Below are positions 22,098-34,774 of a DNA stretch of 64,000 bases, piece after piece. Position numbers and translations under genes: made by a program. The notes under the pieces are model-generated. The model saw only the letters and a list, made by a program, of their open reading frames with translations. It did not search any database and was not told the DNA's origin. Where the stretch lies: assembly GCA_030549335.1 (NCBI GenBank), contig CM060195.1, positions 45,142,991 to 45,206,990 on the forward strand, read 5' to 3'. Each line of letters begins with the position of its first letter. Within the stretch, counting starts at the first letter, position 1. Source of the stretch: Pontederia crassipes (taxonomy: Eukaryota; Streptophyta; Magnoliopsida; Commelinales; Pontederiaceae).

Positions 22098-22440
22098 GGC
22101 GGCAAGCAGGGATGGCGAGAGGCTTTTAGGCATCTGACGTTTTGCACATTTCTGCGAGGCGTAATAGCACCGACTGGCGACAAATGTCTTGGTGTTTCTA
22201 TGAGAAGGCTAGGGGTCGCCCGACGATTGACGATGAGAGGCTTCATAATTTTTTGTGAGGCGACGACATTGGCAAGATTAGGAGTGAGAGAGGGGCGAGA
22301 GGAGTAGAGGACTAGGGCGTCGATGACGTGAACTGGAAATCAGGAAGGATCACTTGAACAGTCCGAAGCGTGAAGTCGTGAAGCATCACTCCGATGTTGG
22401 GTCTGGTGGTGGTGCTGAGGGCAACGAGTTAGGAGTTAGG
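22098..22440. other. GC-rich unassigned segment, right part
   Basis: This continues the segment at 21405-21541. Repeated gaggcga and gatgacg words give it an internal texture, but there is no open frame of note and no family match. It could be a captured or decayed gene piece; nothing proves that. Confidence 0.4.
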
Positions 22441-22707
22441 ACAAAATGCTAAAATCGTTCATTCATTCCGTAGTTCATCACTTCAGTGGTTCCACTCTTC
22501 ATTCTTCAAGCTTCAATGGTTTGGTTCAATCGAGATAGATTTGGTTCGGATATACCGAATCAGGTCGGGCCCATCCGGGTCCAAAATGTGAATTCGAAAC
22601 CAGTCATCATCTCGATTCAAGATGAGTTCGACCTGATCTTGAATCCGAACTGACCCAATCACTAACGAATTGGTTTGGTTTAATGGGTTCACCCGGTGAA
22701 CACAATG

Positions 22708-22710
<3 letters not shown>
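22441..22710. other. Decayed repeat with ggttcg/gaatccgaa words
   Basis: Several short inverted phrases (tggttcggatataccgaatc, ttgaatccgaactgaccc) resemble the ends of plant MITEs. No gene is seen. Confidence 0.45.
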
Positions 22711-22755
<45 letters not shown>

Positions 22756-22757
22756 TC
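22711..22757. repeat. Compound (CA)n(TA)n microsatellite
   Basis: About 14 CA units run directly into about 9 TA units. The cysteine/valine-rich frames on the minus strand are translations of this repeat. Confidence 0.95.
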
Positions 22758-25700
22758 ATATTAGAATTAGCATATATAGCACTTAAATTGTAATGTCCTT
22801 TAACATAAAGTCTAATATGATACACTTGATTAACAATAAGAAAATATCAATATCAATTGAATATTTCATCAATACACATCCATGATTATCATGATTACAA
22901 TGAACAAAATGTTGGAACAAAGCATTCAGTATTCAATGAATTTGTGATGTTGCCTTACGACAGGCATTTCGATGATGGAGATAAATATTTGATGTTTAAT
23001 GAATCAATGACTTTATGATGAGAACGATACCGATAGAGGCAAACATTTGATGTTCGATGAATCAATGCCTTCGCTTTATGATGAGAATGATATCAATATA
23101 TAGGAACGAACGATGTTTGGTGAATAATGAATTGCTTTGATCAATGAAAATTGATTTTCAACTTCTTATACATTATAATCATTGAAAGAGATCTTAACCT
23201 AGGTATAAGGTACATAGTGCAAACTGTAAACAATACAACTTCATGTCAATGGTCGATGGTGGATGAGGCCACAACAAATGCCCTCTTTCGAGGGAAGGAT
23301 ACATCACTCTCCTTAGGGAGGAGCTATTATTGATAAACAGTAGTGTTCGACTTGATAAAATTGACCATTGGTCTTTATATTTTTTTATATTTAATTTAGA
23401 AATGACTTTAGGCATTAAATCATTGGTGTAACCTTAGGGGTAGAGGGCACCCCCAAATAAATATCATGATGATCTGATTCGGTAATGTATTAAATAATAG
23501 ATACATGTTCATAATGAAACATTGGGTTTATAATGAAACATGTTCATGACCTTGTTCTGCTTGATAACGACAACAACATAATTGTTGGGAATATTACACT
23601 GACGATCAATGAATAATCAACGAAGTAGAGAAATAGAAGAAAAGATGAATATAATTATTTAACATGATAAAACTCTTTATATCAATGTGAACGTGAGAGA
23701 AATATTCACAGGCAAATGAGATCACCACAGAAGAAATTTATTATGAGCAAAAAAGAGTACATCGTGTAAAACTCTAATGGTCCAAGTCATATGCTTTCGC
23801 CATATATACTTATTTTTCTTTTTTTTTCTTTTTTTTCTTTTATAATTTTAGATACATGATACATAATTCAAGGCACATCAACAATAATGATTCAAGAGTT
23901 ATGAGCAAAAAGGTATTAGGAATAACAAAATTTTAATCAGCAACTTCAATAAATTATATTACATTATTATTCTAAACTTATGAGTATTATGGTAGCCTAT
24001 GTATATGATAAAAGATAACTCATGAGGAGCATTGACTTCTTAGAGGCTTTTGAGTTAAATAATAGAGGTACATAATGATAACCTGACAAGGATGTGATGA
24101 TGTGACATTAAAATTATGACATGAAGAAAACAACTAGAGTTCTTGCCGAGTCCACTATCAATATGCAATCTCATACAATATATCTGATGTATTATAATTA
24201 AGTTTAAATAATCATATAATTAATTTTAGAGGTAAAACGAACATCGCACAACAGAAAAGATCAATCAAGCAAATTATGAAACTAATCAACACATAATCCT
24301 ACCAACCATGAATGCATGCACATGGAAAAACAACTATTCAAGTCAACGAGGTTTATTTTGGCAAGCTTTTGGTTTATTTTGGCGGGCATGCGGCTACGCC
24401 GACAAGCACAGGGTTTGCATCGGTTCTGCTGCCAACTGTTAGCTGCCTCCTCCGGATATTGACTTTTTGGAGTTGGAGTCAACGTATGCTGCTGTGTTAC
24501 ACACTTACACGCAGTCTGAGGCCATGCCCGCTTCCTTGCAACTTGTTTGCGAGGGCCTGGTCGACTGAATTCTTCTGTTTTCTAAATGGAAACGGCTCTT
24601 CCTTGGTTTTCCATATTTTTCAACTTTTTTTTTCTTTTTTGCATCTCCCTGCTTTTGCAGGTAGAATTCACTTTATATAATCTAACCAACAAGAATTAGA
24701 ATGAAGTGAATAGTAACTCCTCAGAGTTTAAGTAAATGTTTCGAATTTGAATATATGTGGACGTAAAATTTTTTTTTCTAGAGCTTCACTTGTCATAACC
24801 AAACATGTTATCCGGAATGATATTAAAATAGTTGAGCTCAATGATGGATCGAAACTTCAATCGTAACCAATGTGCATAACTTTTAGCGCAATTCGAGTTG
24901 AATGATCAGCGCCGCTTTCTAGACACTAGAGTGGCAACCAAAAAAAAATTGTACAATGTAATAGCACTCTTCTTGTTGAGAATTCCATCTGGAACATTAA
25001 AATCTCTCTAAAATTTAGATTGTTATATCTTCGTTCTTCTCTTAACGCTTATTCTGGGATTTTTTTTTATCTACTGATCACCTATTCTTTGAATGACCCT
25101 GATGGCCTGAACTATTTTCTTTTAGCCAAATATGGCAAATATCAGGTCCCACCATCCGTGCTTATGATTTATATACTTTTTGAAAAATCATGGTCACTCA
25201 ATTTTCATTTTCTTTATACAAGCAATTAAAAACAGCGAAATAAAACTTTAAAATTATAAGTCACTCAACTTTTGTTCCTTAAGGCACCTAATTTTAAACT
25301 ATTTATTGAGCCACGGCGATGCCAACAACACTTTTTCAGGAAAAACATTTTCAAAAGTAGTTTTGTTGCTGGAAATTGTTAAAGTTACTTTTCAAATTAT
25401 ATCTGAATAAAATATTTTAAACATGTAATTGTATTTTTAAAAAATATAGTTTTACTTTTTAAGTTGGATGATATGTTATATGTGGGATGACTACTTGGCG
25501 CATCACTAATTTTATTGATCACCCAAATTTTAACATGAAAAATATTAGTGACTTTTATGTTGATACAATTAATGATTTTGAATTATTTGGGAGACACTTT
25601 CGTGATGGCTAAAGACAGACTCAATTAAAAATTGAGGAGAGTAATTTAAAGAAATATGAGTATAAAAAAATTTGGATCCAAAACAATTTTACAATATCAA

Positions 25701-26340
25701 AACTGTGAAGCTTAATATCATAAACACCAATACTCTAAAAATAAATAAATTAAATTTATTCCAAACTTAATATATAAATATATTATTAAGAAATTAAAAG
25801 TTTGGAGGAGTTTAGAATCCTCACCTTATCGTGGCCATGTCGATTCCTCCTAGACCACATTTGCCTTCCAGCGATGTTTGCAAAAAGTTGTTTTTTTTTC
25901 ACTAAAAAATCATATGAGAAAAGAGAAAATATTTTCACAGTTTGTAATCCCATTGTCTCCTGCATATAAATAATTATATTAATATGAAAACTTGCTTTAT
26001 TTTTTGAGTAAAATAATTGTGCAACACTGTGCCTTCTTATTTTCTATGATATAACTTTTAAAAAAAACTCTCTTAGTTTTCAAATTAGTGATCTCTTAAT
26101 TTTCGAGTGTAGGGACGCCACTTCATTACGCCATAGTTGTTGTGATGAGTGATACTTATCTCTTGACAAAGGGCTGTGAAGAACGCGGCGAAACAGTACG
26201 CAAATTTGTACCAACGGCGCAAATGGGAAGCTTGACCATGACCACCCTGCGACTTCAAAAACTTCAAACCCCTTCAAACCCGCGACTCGAAAAACATGTC
26301 CTGAAACCGAATTAGGGACATGCCCCAGTTACGCAGCTAT
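22758..26340. other. Intergenic DNA upstream of EP1-like gene 1
   Basis: No host gene is recognised. At 22985-23110 an imperfect tandem repeat of about 70 bases recurs (tttgatgttyratgaatcaatg). At about 23583 TGTTGGGAATATTACA resembles a Copia LTR start, but I could not find an end. 24350-24560 is less AT-rich than its surroundings, with no motif in any frame. Its phrase cagggtttgcatcggttct resembles the reverse complement of 49286-49305 and may be another small anchor of the segmental duplication. Confidence 0.45.
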
Positions 26341-26595
26341 TATTGGGATTACGTGGGCCATCAAAACGAAATGTGAGTATATCCCACAAAGTGTTATTAC
26401 ACGTTTAAAAAATATTATAAATTAAGAACTACTTATATTTGCTTCTCTATCTCATTTTAGCATTAAGAACACAACACTAATCTAAAGTTAATTAGCATTT
26501 AGAAATAGGCAAGAAAGGACAAACACTTAGTTCTCTGCTCTCTCTATATAAAGCTTGCATGCTGCCTGCAAGCAAAGCAGATAACGAAGCCACCA
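26341..26595 (+). promoter_or_regulatory. Promoter region of EP1-like gene 1
   Basis: A TATA box, TATATAAAG (26545-26553), lies 43 bases before the ATG, so the 5' untranslated region must be very short. Upstream, ctcattttagcat followed by acactaatctaaa is shared, in inverse, with the region upstream of gene 3 (48500-48540). Further up, ggattacgtgggccatcaaaa is shared with 48761-48781. These blocks suggest both genes keep the same ancestral promoter. An ACGT core occurs inside the second block. Confidence 0.75.
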
Positions 26596-27879
26596 ATGGC
26601 GACTTCATTCGTGCCAATCCCTTTCATCTTCCTCTCGTCCATTCTCATCCTGCTCTCGTGCGCCTCCGTCAGTGGCGCCAAGAAACTCGAGACCTTCACG
26701 TATTTCAACGATGGCGATTTCGGTGACTACGCCACCGAGTACGGTGCCTATTACCGCCCCCTCCCCGTCTTTACCTCCCCCTTCCAGATGGCCTTCTACA
26801 ACACCACCCCGGGCGCCTTCTACCTCGCGCTGCGCATGGGGACCCGAGGCGGCGACTCCTTCTTCCGATGGGTCTGGGAGGCCAACCGCGGCCGCCCGGT
26901 CGGCGAGAACGCCACCTTCTCCCTGCTTCCCAGCGGAAACCTCGTCCTCGCCGAGGCCGACGGACGCGTCGTCTGGTCCACCAACACAGCGAACAAGGGC
27001 GTTGTCGCCTTCGAGCTCCTCCCCAATGGAAACTTGGTCCTCAAAGATGCCAAGGGCAAGTTCGTGTGGCAGAGCTTCGACTACCCTACGGACACGCTGC
27101 TCAGCGGCCAGTCGATCCGTGTCGGCGGCCCCAAGCTCGTCAGCCGAAAGTCGGAAACCGACGGATCCTTCGGCATCTACAGCCTGGCGCTCGAGGACGG
27201 CGGCATCACCATGTACATCAACGATGGCCGGTCCAATCCCTTGGCTTACTACAACCATTCCGACGACATGCTCAGCTTCCGGGACAAGTCGGTCACCTTC
27301 GCCTGCGGTGCGCAAGATGAGAGCATCGTCTGGGACTGCATGCTCGGCAATGCCCTGCTTTCCAGCCCCAAGTACAACGCGACCATCTCATTCCTGAGGC
27401 TGGCAATCGACGGCAACCTCGTGTTGTACAACTACCACGACCCGGTCGGCTGGCATGCGTGGGAGAAGACCTTCGCCTTCTTCGACAACGACATCGGGTG
27501 GCTGAACGGCTGCTTGCTGCCATCCAGGTGCGGCTCCTACGGCCTGTGCGAGAACCAAATGTGCGTGGCGTGCCCGTCGCCCGGCGGTTTGCGCGGGTGG
27601 AGCAGCAGCTGCGCGCGGTCGAGCTTGGTCAAGTGCACTACCAGCCCGGGGAAGGCCAAGTACTACAAAGTGAAAGGCGTGGAGACGTTCCTGAGCAGGT
27701 ACAGCCGTGGCGAAGGCATCGTGAAGTTGGAGGAGTGCAGCAGGAGGTGCAGCGCGGACTGCAAGTGCGTGGGGTTCCTGTACTGGGAGAAGGAGTCCAA
27801 GTGCTGGCTCGCTCCGGTGCTCCAAACGCTCGCCAGCGTCTCCGACCAGTCTCATGTGGCCTACGTCAAGTACTATTAA
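26596..27879 (+). CDS. EP1-like secreted lectin glycoprotein (gene 1)
   Basis: A 427-residue protein of the plant EP1-like/curculin-like lectin family, from one uninterrupted exon. Residues 1-28 form a signal peptide (hydrophobic IFLSSILILLSC, cleavage near VSGA-KK). Residues about 45-170 are a bulb-type (GNA-related) lectin domain with WVWEANRGRPV, SLLPSGNLVL, VVWSTNT and WQSFDYPTDTLL. Residues 300-350 are Cys-rich (CLLPSRCGSYGLC, CVAC). Residues 347-427 form a PAN/apple-like domain with Cys pairs in CSRRCSADCKCVGF and a C-terminal VAYVKY. The carbohydrate-binding QxDxNxVxY residues are not clearly preserved, so sugar binding is doubtful. N-glycosylation sites are at Asn 69, 105, 220 and 261. 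Unlike S-receptor kinases, which share these domains, it has no membrane span or kinase. Family members are extracellular cell-wall glycoproteins of epidermis or stressed tissue; the exact role is not established. The start is fixed by the TATA spacing and the signal peptide. Confidence 0.95.
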   Translation: MATSFVPIPFIFLSSILILLSCASVSGAKKLETFTYFNDGDFGDYATEYGAYYRPLPVFTSPFQMAFYNTTPGAFYLALRMGTRGGDSFFRWVWEANRGRPVGENATFSLLPSGNLVLAEADGRVVWSTNTANKGVVAFELLPNGNLVLKDAKGKFVWQSFDYPTDTLLSGQSIRVGGPKLVSRKSETDGSFGIYSLALEDGGITMYINDGRSNPLAYYNHSDDMLSFRDKSVTFACGAQDESIVWDCMLGNALLSSPKYNATISFLRLAIDGNLVLYNYHDPVGWHAWEKTFAFFDNDIGWLNGCLLPSRCGSYGLCENQMCVACPSPGGLRGWSSSCARSSLVKCTTSPGKAKYYKVKGVETFLSRYSRGEGIVKLEECSRRCSADCKCVGFLYWEKESKCWLAPVLQTLASVSDQSHVAYVKYY

Positions 27880-28083
27880 AATTGCAACGTTTTATGCAGA
27901 AGCAGTAATGCATGTATGAGAAGCAGTAATTTTTTGTTGTCGTGTAGTGATCCATGAGCTCATGTATGAGAAAATAATCCAAGGGCATCCTGTACACTCT
28001 TCCAAGTGTTAAAACTTAATTTGTTTAGTTAATTCTGTACTTTGGTGTGCTTTTTAAACTCGTCTAATATTCTAGTACGATGA

Positions 28084-28089
28084 AATAAA
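28084..28089 (+). terminator. Probable polyadenylation signal of gene 1
   Basis: AATAAA within cgatgaaataaactcatt lies about 205 bases after the stop. The truncated copy has the homologous cgacgaaataaaactcatt at about 38461-38479, so the motif is part of the conserved 3' region. Confidence 0.5.
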
Positions 28090-28099
28090 CTCATTATTG

Positions 28100-28506
28100 C
28101 CGACTCGAGTCCACCAGATATTTTCGGCGTCCGACGTCATATCGGACGATTAATTCAGAGTTGAAATTAAAAAATAAAATAATAATAATTTATTTTCTTA
28201 CATACCTCGGATAAACTCATTTTCTGCCCTTTGGCCTTGCAGTCCATTTTACCCACTTCTGAATTGTGACAAAAGTCAATGCAGATTCGAACGTAGCCGA
28301 GAGAAAATTGTTTCAAGTGTTCATTTAAAAAAGAAGACCAGAATCATTTCATGTGAGAAAAAATAACTCCAAATCCTCCATGCACACGATGTTTGATCCA
28401 AACACCCAAATCCTAATTCATTTGTTCCCTATTCACGTGGCTGTATGACCAGCTACCAGTAACTGGTCTTTTTTTTGTGTGTTCTCTCATCCACGTCATA
28501 CAAAAT
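28100..28506. other. 3' flank of gene 1; its end matches the 5' flank of gene 3
   Basis: No gene is seen. The last 55 bases (about 28450-28506, containing aactggtctttttttt and cacgtcatacaaaa) align with the reverse complement of 49361-49412. Since 49.4 kb is upstream of gene 3, this supports an ancestral head-to-tail gene array. The Copia element begins directly after. Confidence 0.55.
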
Positions 28507-29089
28507 TGAAAATAACGAGAAAATGCGATCATATGAATAACATGAAAGTCGAAGAAGGCGAAAAGAATGTGATCATCGAAATAAATTGTTCTTCGCCTTT
28601 CTTGTATTGTCGAACATTTGATGAAATGGACTTTCAAAGCGACACCACAAAAATTTATTCTTCTTCGCATCGATGAGAATGCATAAAAAAATTCTCACCA
28701 AATAAATTTTATTCAAATTATTATGTATTTTAAGGGTCATGATCATCTATTTATAATAAACACAATGAGTTTAAACTTTCACACGCACATTTTGATATTT
28801 ATATGCCTTTTTGACATTGATACACTTTTTTTATCATTATGTATATACACATATATACCTTTAATCTTTATATACCTTTTTGACATATATATACACCCCT
28901 TAAATTATACGTCTTTTGGTATATATATACACCCTTTAACTTTTTTGTATATACACTATTTTATCTCTACACATACGTATCATACCACGTTAATAAATAT
29001 ATCCATAAATACTTTGAACACTTTTTAGATAATACTTAACTGTATAATTATGTTCATATTAAACTCAATGTTGAAATTATGTTCCAACA
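28507..29089 (-). repeat. 3' LTR of the Copia element
   Basis: It matches 35104-35754 over nearly its whole length, for example tatacctttttgacatatatatacacccctt against the related block at 35510. It ends gttccaaca, the reverse of the LTR start, next to tctcccactt (the polypurine tract on the minus strand). Confidence 0.85.
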
Positions 29090-29499
29090 ATCTCCCACTT
29101 AAATTATATATGAAACTTTACAACTACATATCCCAAAATGAGCTCAACTTTATTGTCAAAATCATAATATCTTAAAATAATCTCATTCATCAATCATACT
29201 AATAAAGGATCAAAATAATCTGTCGCATTCGTCGGAACTCGACTCAAGAATGGTCACATATATCAATATAATCAATAACAATATTTTGATATGGATGTGT
29301 AGAATGGAAGTTACATACAATGTGATTATATCATGTCTACTCCCAAATGATCCATTTTGCCAAGATCAATCTTGATAAAAGTGAAACTAAATTGCAAATC
29401 TACATATCTTAAACTTACTATAAGATAAAATGTCTACGATATGAGCATTTATAATTATGAACATCCATTGAAAATGAGTATCATGAATTGAAATGACAC

Positions 29500-30080
29500 T
29501 CATATTACCGATGTATTTGAGAAACACCTTGAGTGACAATCCTTGATAAACGGACCTGCAATAGTAGAGTTTGTCCTTATATGCTCAATAGACATTAATA
29601 TTTTTTTCACTCTCTTTCTTTTAAGAACAAGGAGCATGACTTTAATGTGCCTTAATTTTATCGTGCTCTTGTTGTTATTGGAATATATAATTGTCACCTT
29701 ATTGTCATAAAAAATAATTTTAATAATCTTTTAATACCATCAACTATATTTAGTTCGTGATAAAATTTCACATCCAAATTTCATAATTAGATGTCTCGTA
29801 ACACACAATAAATTCGACTTCTATAGTTCAAGAGGCTAACAATTAATTGTTCGACAATTTTCCATAATATAGCATATCCTACAAATAAACGTAGTCTAAT
29901 GTATATTTCATGCTATCTTAAGCATTTGACAAATCAGAGTTTGAATATCCAACGATCTCAACTTGATATGTCCTTCGATATGTCACTATTGTCTTTTGTC
30001 CTCTGTAAAATATCGTAGGACCCTTTTGACTACTTTTTCATAATCTATTTTTAGTTTATTTAAATATTTTCCTAATATCT
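29500..30080 (-). pseudogene. Copia pol relic (end of RT and RNase H)
   Basis: In broken minus frames one reads YLNKLKIDYEKVVKRVLRYF, equivalent to the block before the Copia RNase H, and later SIEHIRTNSTIA-PFIK, equivalent to the IEHIRTDSMIADPLTKG block near the end of Copia polyproteins. The frame is interrupted repeatedly. Confidence 0.75.
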
Positions 30081-31500
30081 CAATAGTGTACGTAATATTC
30101 AAATGCGTACAAATTTGAACATACCTAAGACTTCATAGGAAATCGCCTACATTTTTATTCTTTTGAAGTCATTTTATGATATTGGTTGAGACTAAACTTG
30201 TCTCTTTTTTATGTATGAGTGCTTCTTGACTTGTAAGCATAATTTCATTATATCTAAATCTGCAACACAAAAGATATATCACAAAGATTTTTTCATCTCA
30301 AAATGTCTTATTGAAAATCTCTTGGTTTTTTGAATGTGCTTACTCCCATCGAACTTATGACATATACAAGTGTTAAGTTCATTTCAAAATGGGAAAATGG
30401 GACGGGTAAGTAAGAGGCCAATTCTTCCACGACCTAAGAACCCTTTTTTTTTTACTTGACTTTATGGTCTGGTTCCCTTCCTTCTTAGAGGACTGATGGT
30501 GAATTAAATGCTCTTATTAGAGTCTATCTTTATTTAAAAGAATATTCCACTTTGTTGACATGCTTGAAAAATATTCCTAACCTTGCAAATGAAATAACAA
30601 CTTCATGAAACTTATGATATCAACGTCCATATGATGTGGTTCAAAATAAAATGTATTACCAAATGCTATTATAATATTAGAAGAGTCATTATATGACACA
30701 ATAAAAATGTCTCTTAAAAATCAATGCCTTCTTTCTTTACAAAGCACAATAAACACTTTTGGACAATGAAACAAAATTGTAAACACTATCATCATTAATG
30801 AAATCTTTCCATTTTTTAGAATTAAAACTTTCCATAAGTTGATGGAGGTTGATTGGATCATCCTCTATTATATCATATGAGACTATGTTGATGTCTTTTT
30901 TAGATATATAGTATAAGCATATGAGACTATGCTTCTCCTCTATCTAGTGGATTTTCTTAATGATAAATATTCTTGAGTTTGTAGAGTTTCTCTACAAGGA
31001 TCTTCAACATTATATTAATTATAATTGACATTCTTAATATCAAAAATAAATTTCTAATCAATGACAATCGTATCTATTAGAATCTAAATTGATTTCTCCT
31101 TAAAGATCATATTCCTAATATTATCTCCTCCTTTAAACTCAACATCCTCAAAGAACTAAGCACTCTTATCAATCATATCTCAATCTGGACTGTACCCACA
31201 ACACTTATATATAGTACTTCTAAATACTTTTGGAATAACACCTTTAATTGTTTATACTATTAAATTACTCTCATTTTTCTATCTCCCTCATTTCATTAGA
31301 GGTACTTTTTTAGTAATTCAATATATTTGGTAATTCTTGAAGCATATATAATAAAAAAATCATTACTCCGAGAGTGATATTAATACTCTCTTGCCATGCT
31401 ATAAATTTGTGTCATTATACATGAGAATGGAATTGATGTTTATATTAATATTACTAACAAATAAATAAACTTGACATATAACAAATCCTAAATACGAAAT
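30081..31500 (-). other. Decayed Copia interior
   Basis: AT-rich and stop-rich sequence in the position expected for reverse transcriptase and integrase. I cannot pick out the YVDD or integrase motifs with confidence. Confidence 0.45.
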
Positions 31501-32135
31501 TAAGTCATAACAAAATTTAATTGTGGACAAATCTCATCACAATATTAGTATTAAGTCTTTTGACAGAAATATTAACTTGTAATTGACATCTTCTAATAGT
31601 AACAATTTGATAATAAAATAACATATCGAATAATACATTTTCTTTTGGGACAATTTATTATTCATATATAACACTAAATAATTATCACTAATTGTCGTCA
31701 TGATATAATAACAAAATATAAGTATGGACAAACCCCGTAAGAAGACATCGACACAACATTAGTATTTAGTCTTTGGACATAAATACTAACTTGTAAGTGA
31801 TATCTTCTCATGGTAATAATTTGATAATAAAATAAAATATTGAATAGTAAACTCTCCATTAGACCAATTTATTACGCACATGTAATACTAAATAATTATC
31901 ACAAATTATTGTCACGATATAATAGCAAAATATAAGTATGAACAAACTCCATCACAAAAGATCGTCACAACATTAGTATTTAGTTTTTGGACAAAAATAT
32001 TAACTTCTAAATGATATCTTCTCATGATAACAAATTGATAATAAAATAACATATCGAATAATAAATTTTCTTTTAGATCCATTTATTATTCACATGTAAT
32101 ACCAAATAATTATCACAAATTGTTGTCATGATATT
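31501..32135. repeat. Three tandem units of about 210 bp inside the Copia element
   Basis: The sequence from ataacaaaat to caaattgttgtcatgat recurs three times, starting near 31505, 31708 and 31920. Shared phrases are ttagtatttagtc, gatatcttctcatg, ataataaaataa and ctaaataattatcac. Copies differ at roughly 15-20 per cent of positions by eye, so the expansion is not recent. Confidence 0.8.
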
Positions 32136-32389
32136 ATATGTTATCAATTCAAATATTAAACCTCCTTTGGACTGTCCAATATTTAATTAATAACATGTAG
32201 ATCACTGTTTATATTTTGAATTAAATTAAATTACACAAAAGAGACTACTCTAATAACATATTATGCAATAATAATTTATTTTCAAAATATATGATTGTCC
32301 AACATTTACTCTAATAAATCACAAATGAACTTCATACTTGGACAATTATTATATTCATGCAGGGTGTGCAAGATGATGTTAACAGAAAA

Positions 32390-34774
32390 TGTAACGTCCG
32401 GTTTTGTTGGAAAAAAAAGATAAAATAAAAGATTGAAATCGAATAGAAGAGAGAGAAAAGAAAGAAAAAGGGAATAAAGATAAAACCAAATCAAGAAGAT
32501 AAGCTGGAAACATATCTAAAATAAATTTAAATCCAACAACATCTTATTCCTCTCTTATAAATATGAGGCCAAATCAAACAAAGCCAGCCCCTTATTTTTC
32601 CTCACGAGCCGGCCATAATTTCCTCTCATTTTTGTGCGTCTCTCTCCCCCTCTCTCGCGCCGTCTGCTGCCGCCAATAGGAGGCCAATTGGGAGACGTGA
32701 ACATCGACGATAACGTGCCTGGACAGAGAGGAACGTCTGGAGAAAGAGGAAGAAGAAGAGGAGGAAGAAGAAGAAGAATAGAGTAAACAGTTTCTTGGAC
32801 AGGAACTTGCAAGGTATGAAACTAGGATAAATTCTTTCTAAAATCATGATTTTAGACATGAAGCATGCTATAATAGATCCCTTGCATTATTCCTTTGATT
32901 TATGATGATTCTGTATACCGGCCGTCGCCGGAAAAGTTGAACAGAATGCGAATCATGCGTCTGCGCAGGTTCTGCGTCAGAGGAACCCGGCCCGGGTTCA
33001 CCCTGATCCGGCCCATGCAGGTCTATACTCGGACTGAGTTCGATGGAACTCGGTCGAGTCCGCCATTGTCGCGAGCACGAAGCTCTGCAACGAAGAAGAA
33101 CCCGGCCCGAGTTGATGATGACCTGACTCGGGCAGTTCTACGATGAAGTCGCGCTCGGCCGTGACTTCTGTCGAGCGATCGACTGATTCATCGAATCGGC
33201 CGACGGAGCTGCTAAGTATGAACCCGGCCCGGGTATGACCTACACCCGGACCGGGCCATGTCTTGATTTTCCTCTAATGATGCCATTACGAACTCGATCC
33301 GGGTTTCACTCAACTCGGCCCGGGTTTCAAAGTGATTAAGTTGATTTTATAATCTTTTTTATCCCTGATTACATACTTAATTCAGAACTTGATGATGATG
33401 ATTATGCTATTAATGCTCCTGATTCATGTACGTAATACTAATCTATGTCATGATGATAATTATGCCTATTATGATTTTATGATGACTTAATTTAAATTCA
33501 ATCATATCTATGACGACATTGATCCATATTCATCGATCTTGATCTATCTTATGATAATGATGATGATTATGATGTTCATATATTTCTAATTTCTCTCCAT
33601 AATCCTATCTTGTAGCTCTGATTAAGTCATATATATAATGATGATGATGATTAGGACCCTTGATCAGTACGATTCGTTGATCCTTTCTTATGATGATCAA
33701 ATCTTAATCACGATTCTTATGTCCTAATGAAAGATAAATTAAAAGCTGCAAGATAAAAGATGAAAAATATCAAATGGAGAGCTCTTTTACGATGGACTGG
33801 TGACGATTAGTTATGGACTGACTCTGGTCAATTATGGGCTGACTTCGGTTAGTTATGGGCTGACTACGGTCAATTATGGATTGGCTTTATCAGTTATGAT
33901 GATGATGATGGACGGGTTGAGACAGGACTCCCCGTGGGTTGAAACATACCCCATTGTAAGTAAAAAATGAATAATAAGATGATGAAGAAAATGAAGCATA
34001 TTAATAATGAAGTCTCTTTATGATGATTAGTGACTCTTGTCACACTTATGATGATCTTTCCATAATCTCTTGATCTATTATTAATATGATATAGAAAAGA
34101 TGATACAATTCATAATTTTTTATCTTCATACAATTATCTCTCATGAATCTTTATATGAAAATGACCTTATAATCATGATGATCGGCTTTTGCCTCCTTTA
34201 TGATGATTTATTATGATCTATCATGATCTTCGATCTTATGATCTCAAGAAGATGACGATCTATGAATTCCCTATTCATATGCTAAGCTATAGGGCTTCTT
34301 TTACCATATGATGATGATGTCTATTTTCTATCTATATGATGATGATATTCTTATGATTCTTGTCTAGTATCATGATGTTATGATGATATTTATGTTACTT
34401 CCATACCGAGTTGCAAAACTCATAGAGAGGTTTCTCCCCTACATGTTCTTAAATGCAGGAACGGATCTAAATGATAAAGGTGGTCAACGGTGACAGATCG
34501 AGCTCGTAGGTAGCTGCACATGGATATATTGAGTCCTTTAGTTTGATGTACTAGCTTTCCTTTGGACTCACATGAAATTCTTTATCAGTCTTCCGCATAT
34601 TATGATGTCACACTTTTTTATTATTTAATAATGATTAGTCTTCCGCTTTTATCGATGTCGAGTTGACCAGTCAAAATCTTATTTTTGATCAATATGATGT
34701 ACACGTAAGGATGACCCGTAGCGTTCTCGAAGCATATTCTGCCACATGGTGGGGTGCGATTTGGGAGCGTTACA
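32390..34774 (+). mobile_element. Solo LTR (gypsy type) with perfect 5-bp target duplication
   Basis: It is 2385 bases long, begins TGTAACGTCCGG and ends GAGCGTTACA. The termini TGTAACG and CGTTACA are perfect inverted repeats. GAAAA precedes (32385-32389) and follows (34775-34779). A TATA-like cttataaatatgagg at about 32554 is followed by a GC-rich leader and repeated cggcccgggt words, as in an LTR promoter and R region. The TGTAACG start is typical of several Ty3/gypsy chromovirus LTRs. There are no internal genes. It interrupts the Copia element close to its gag end. Confidence 0.9.
33777..33900. repeat. Short tandem array in the solo LTR
   Basis: Four imperfect units of about 28 bases based on agttatgggctgactncggtca, followed by gatgatgatg triplets. 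Repeats like this are common in long gypsy LTRs. Confidence 0.8.

Noticed and set aside
23583-24300. Another Copia LTR starting TGTTGGGAATATT
   Set aside because: Only the start looks like an LTR; no end, second copy, PBS or PPT was found.
26605-27855. Long open frames antisense or frame-shifted to EP1-like gene 1 (up to 241 residues)
   Set aside because: They are by-products of the extreme GC content and codon bias of the gene; composition is Arg/Pro/Ala/Ser-rich and no family is matched. The same shadows occur at genes 2 and 3.
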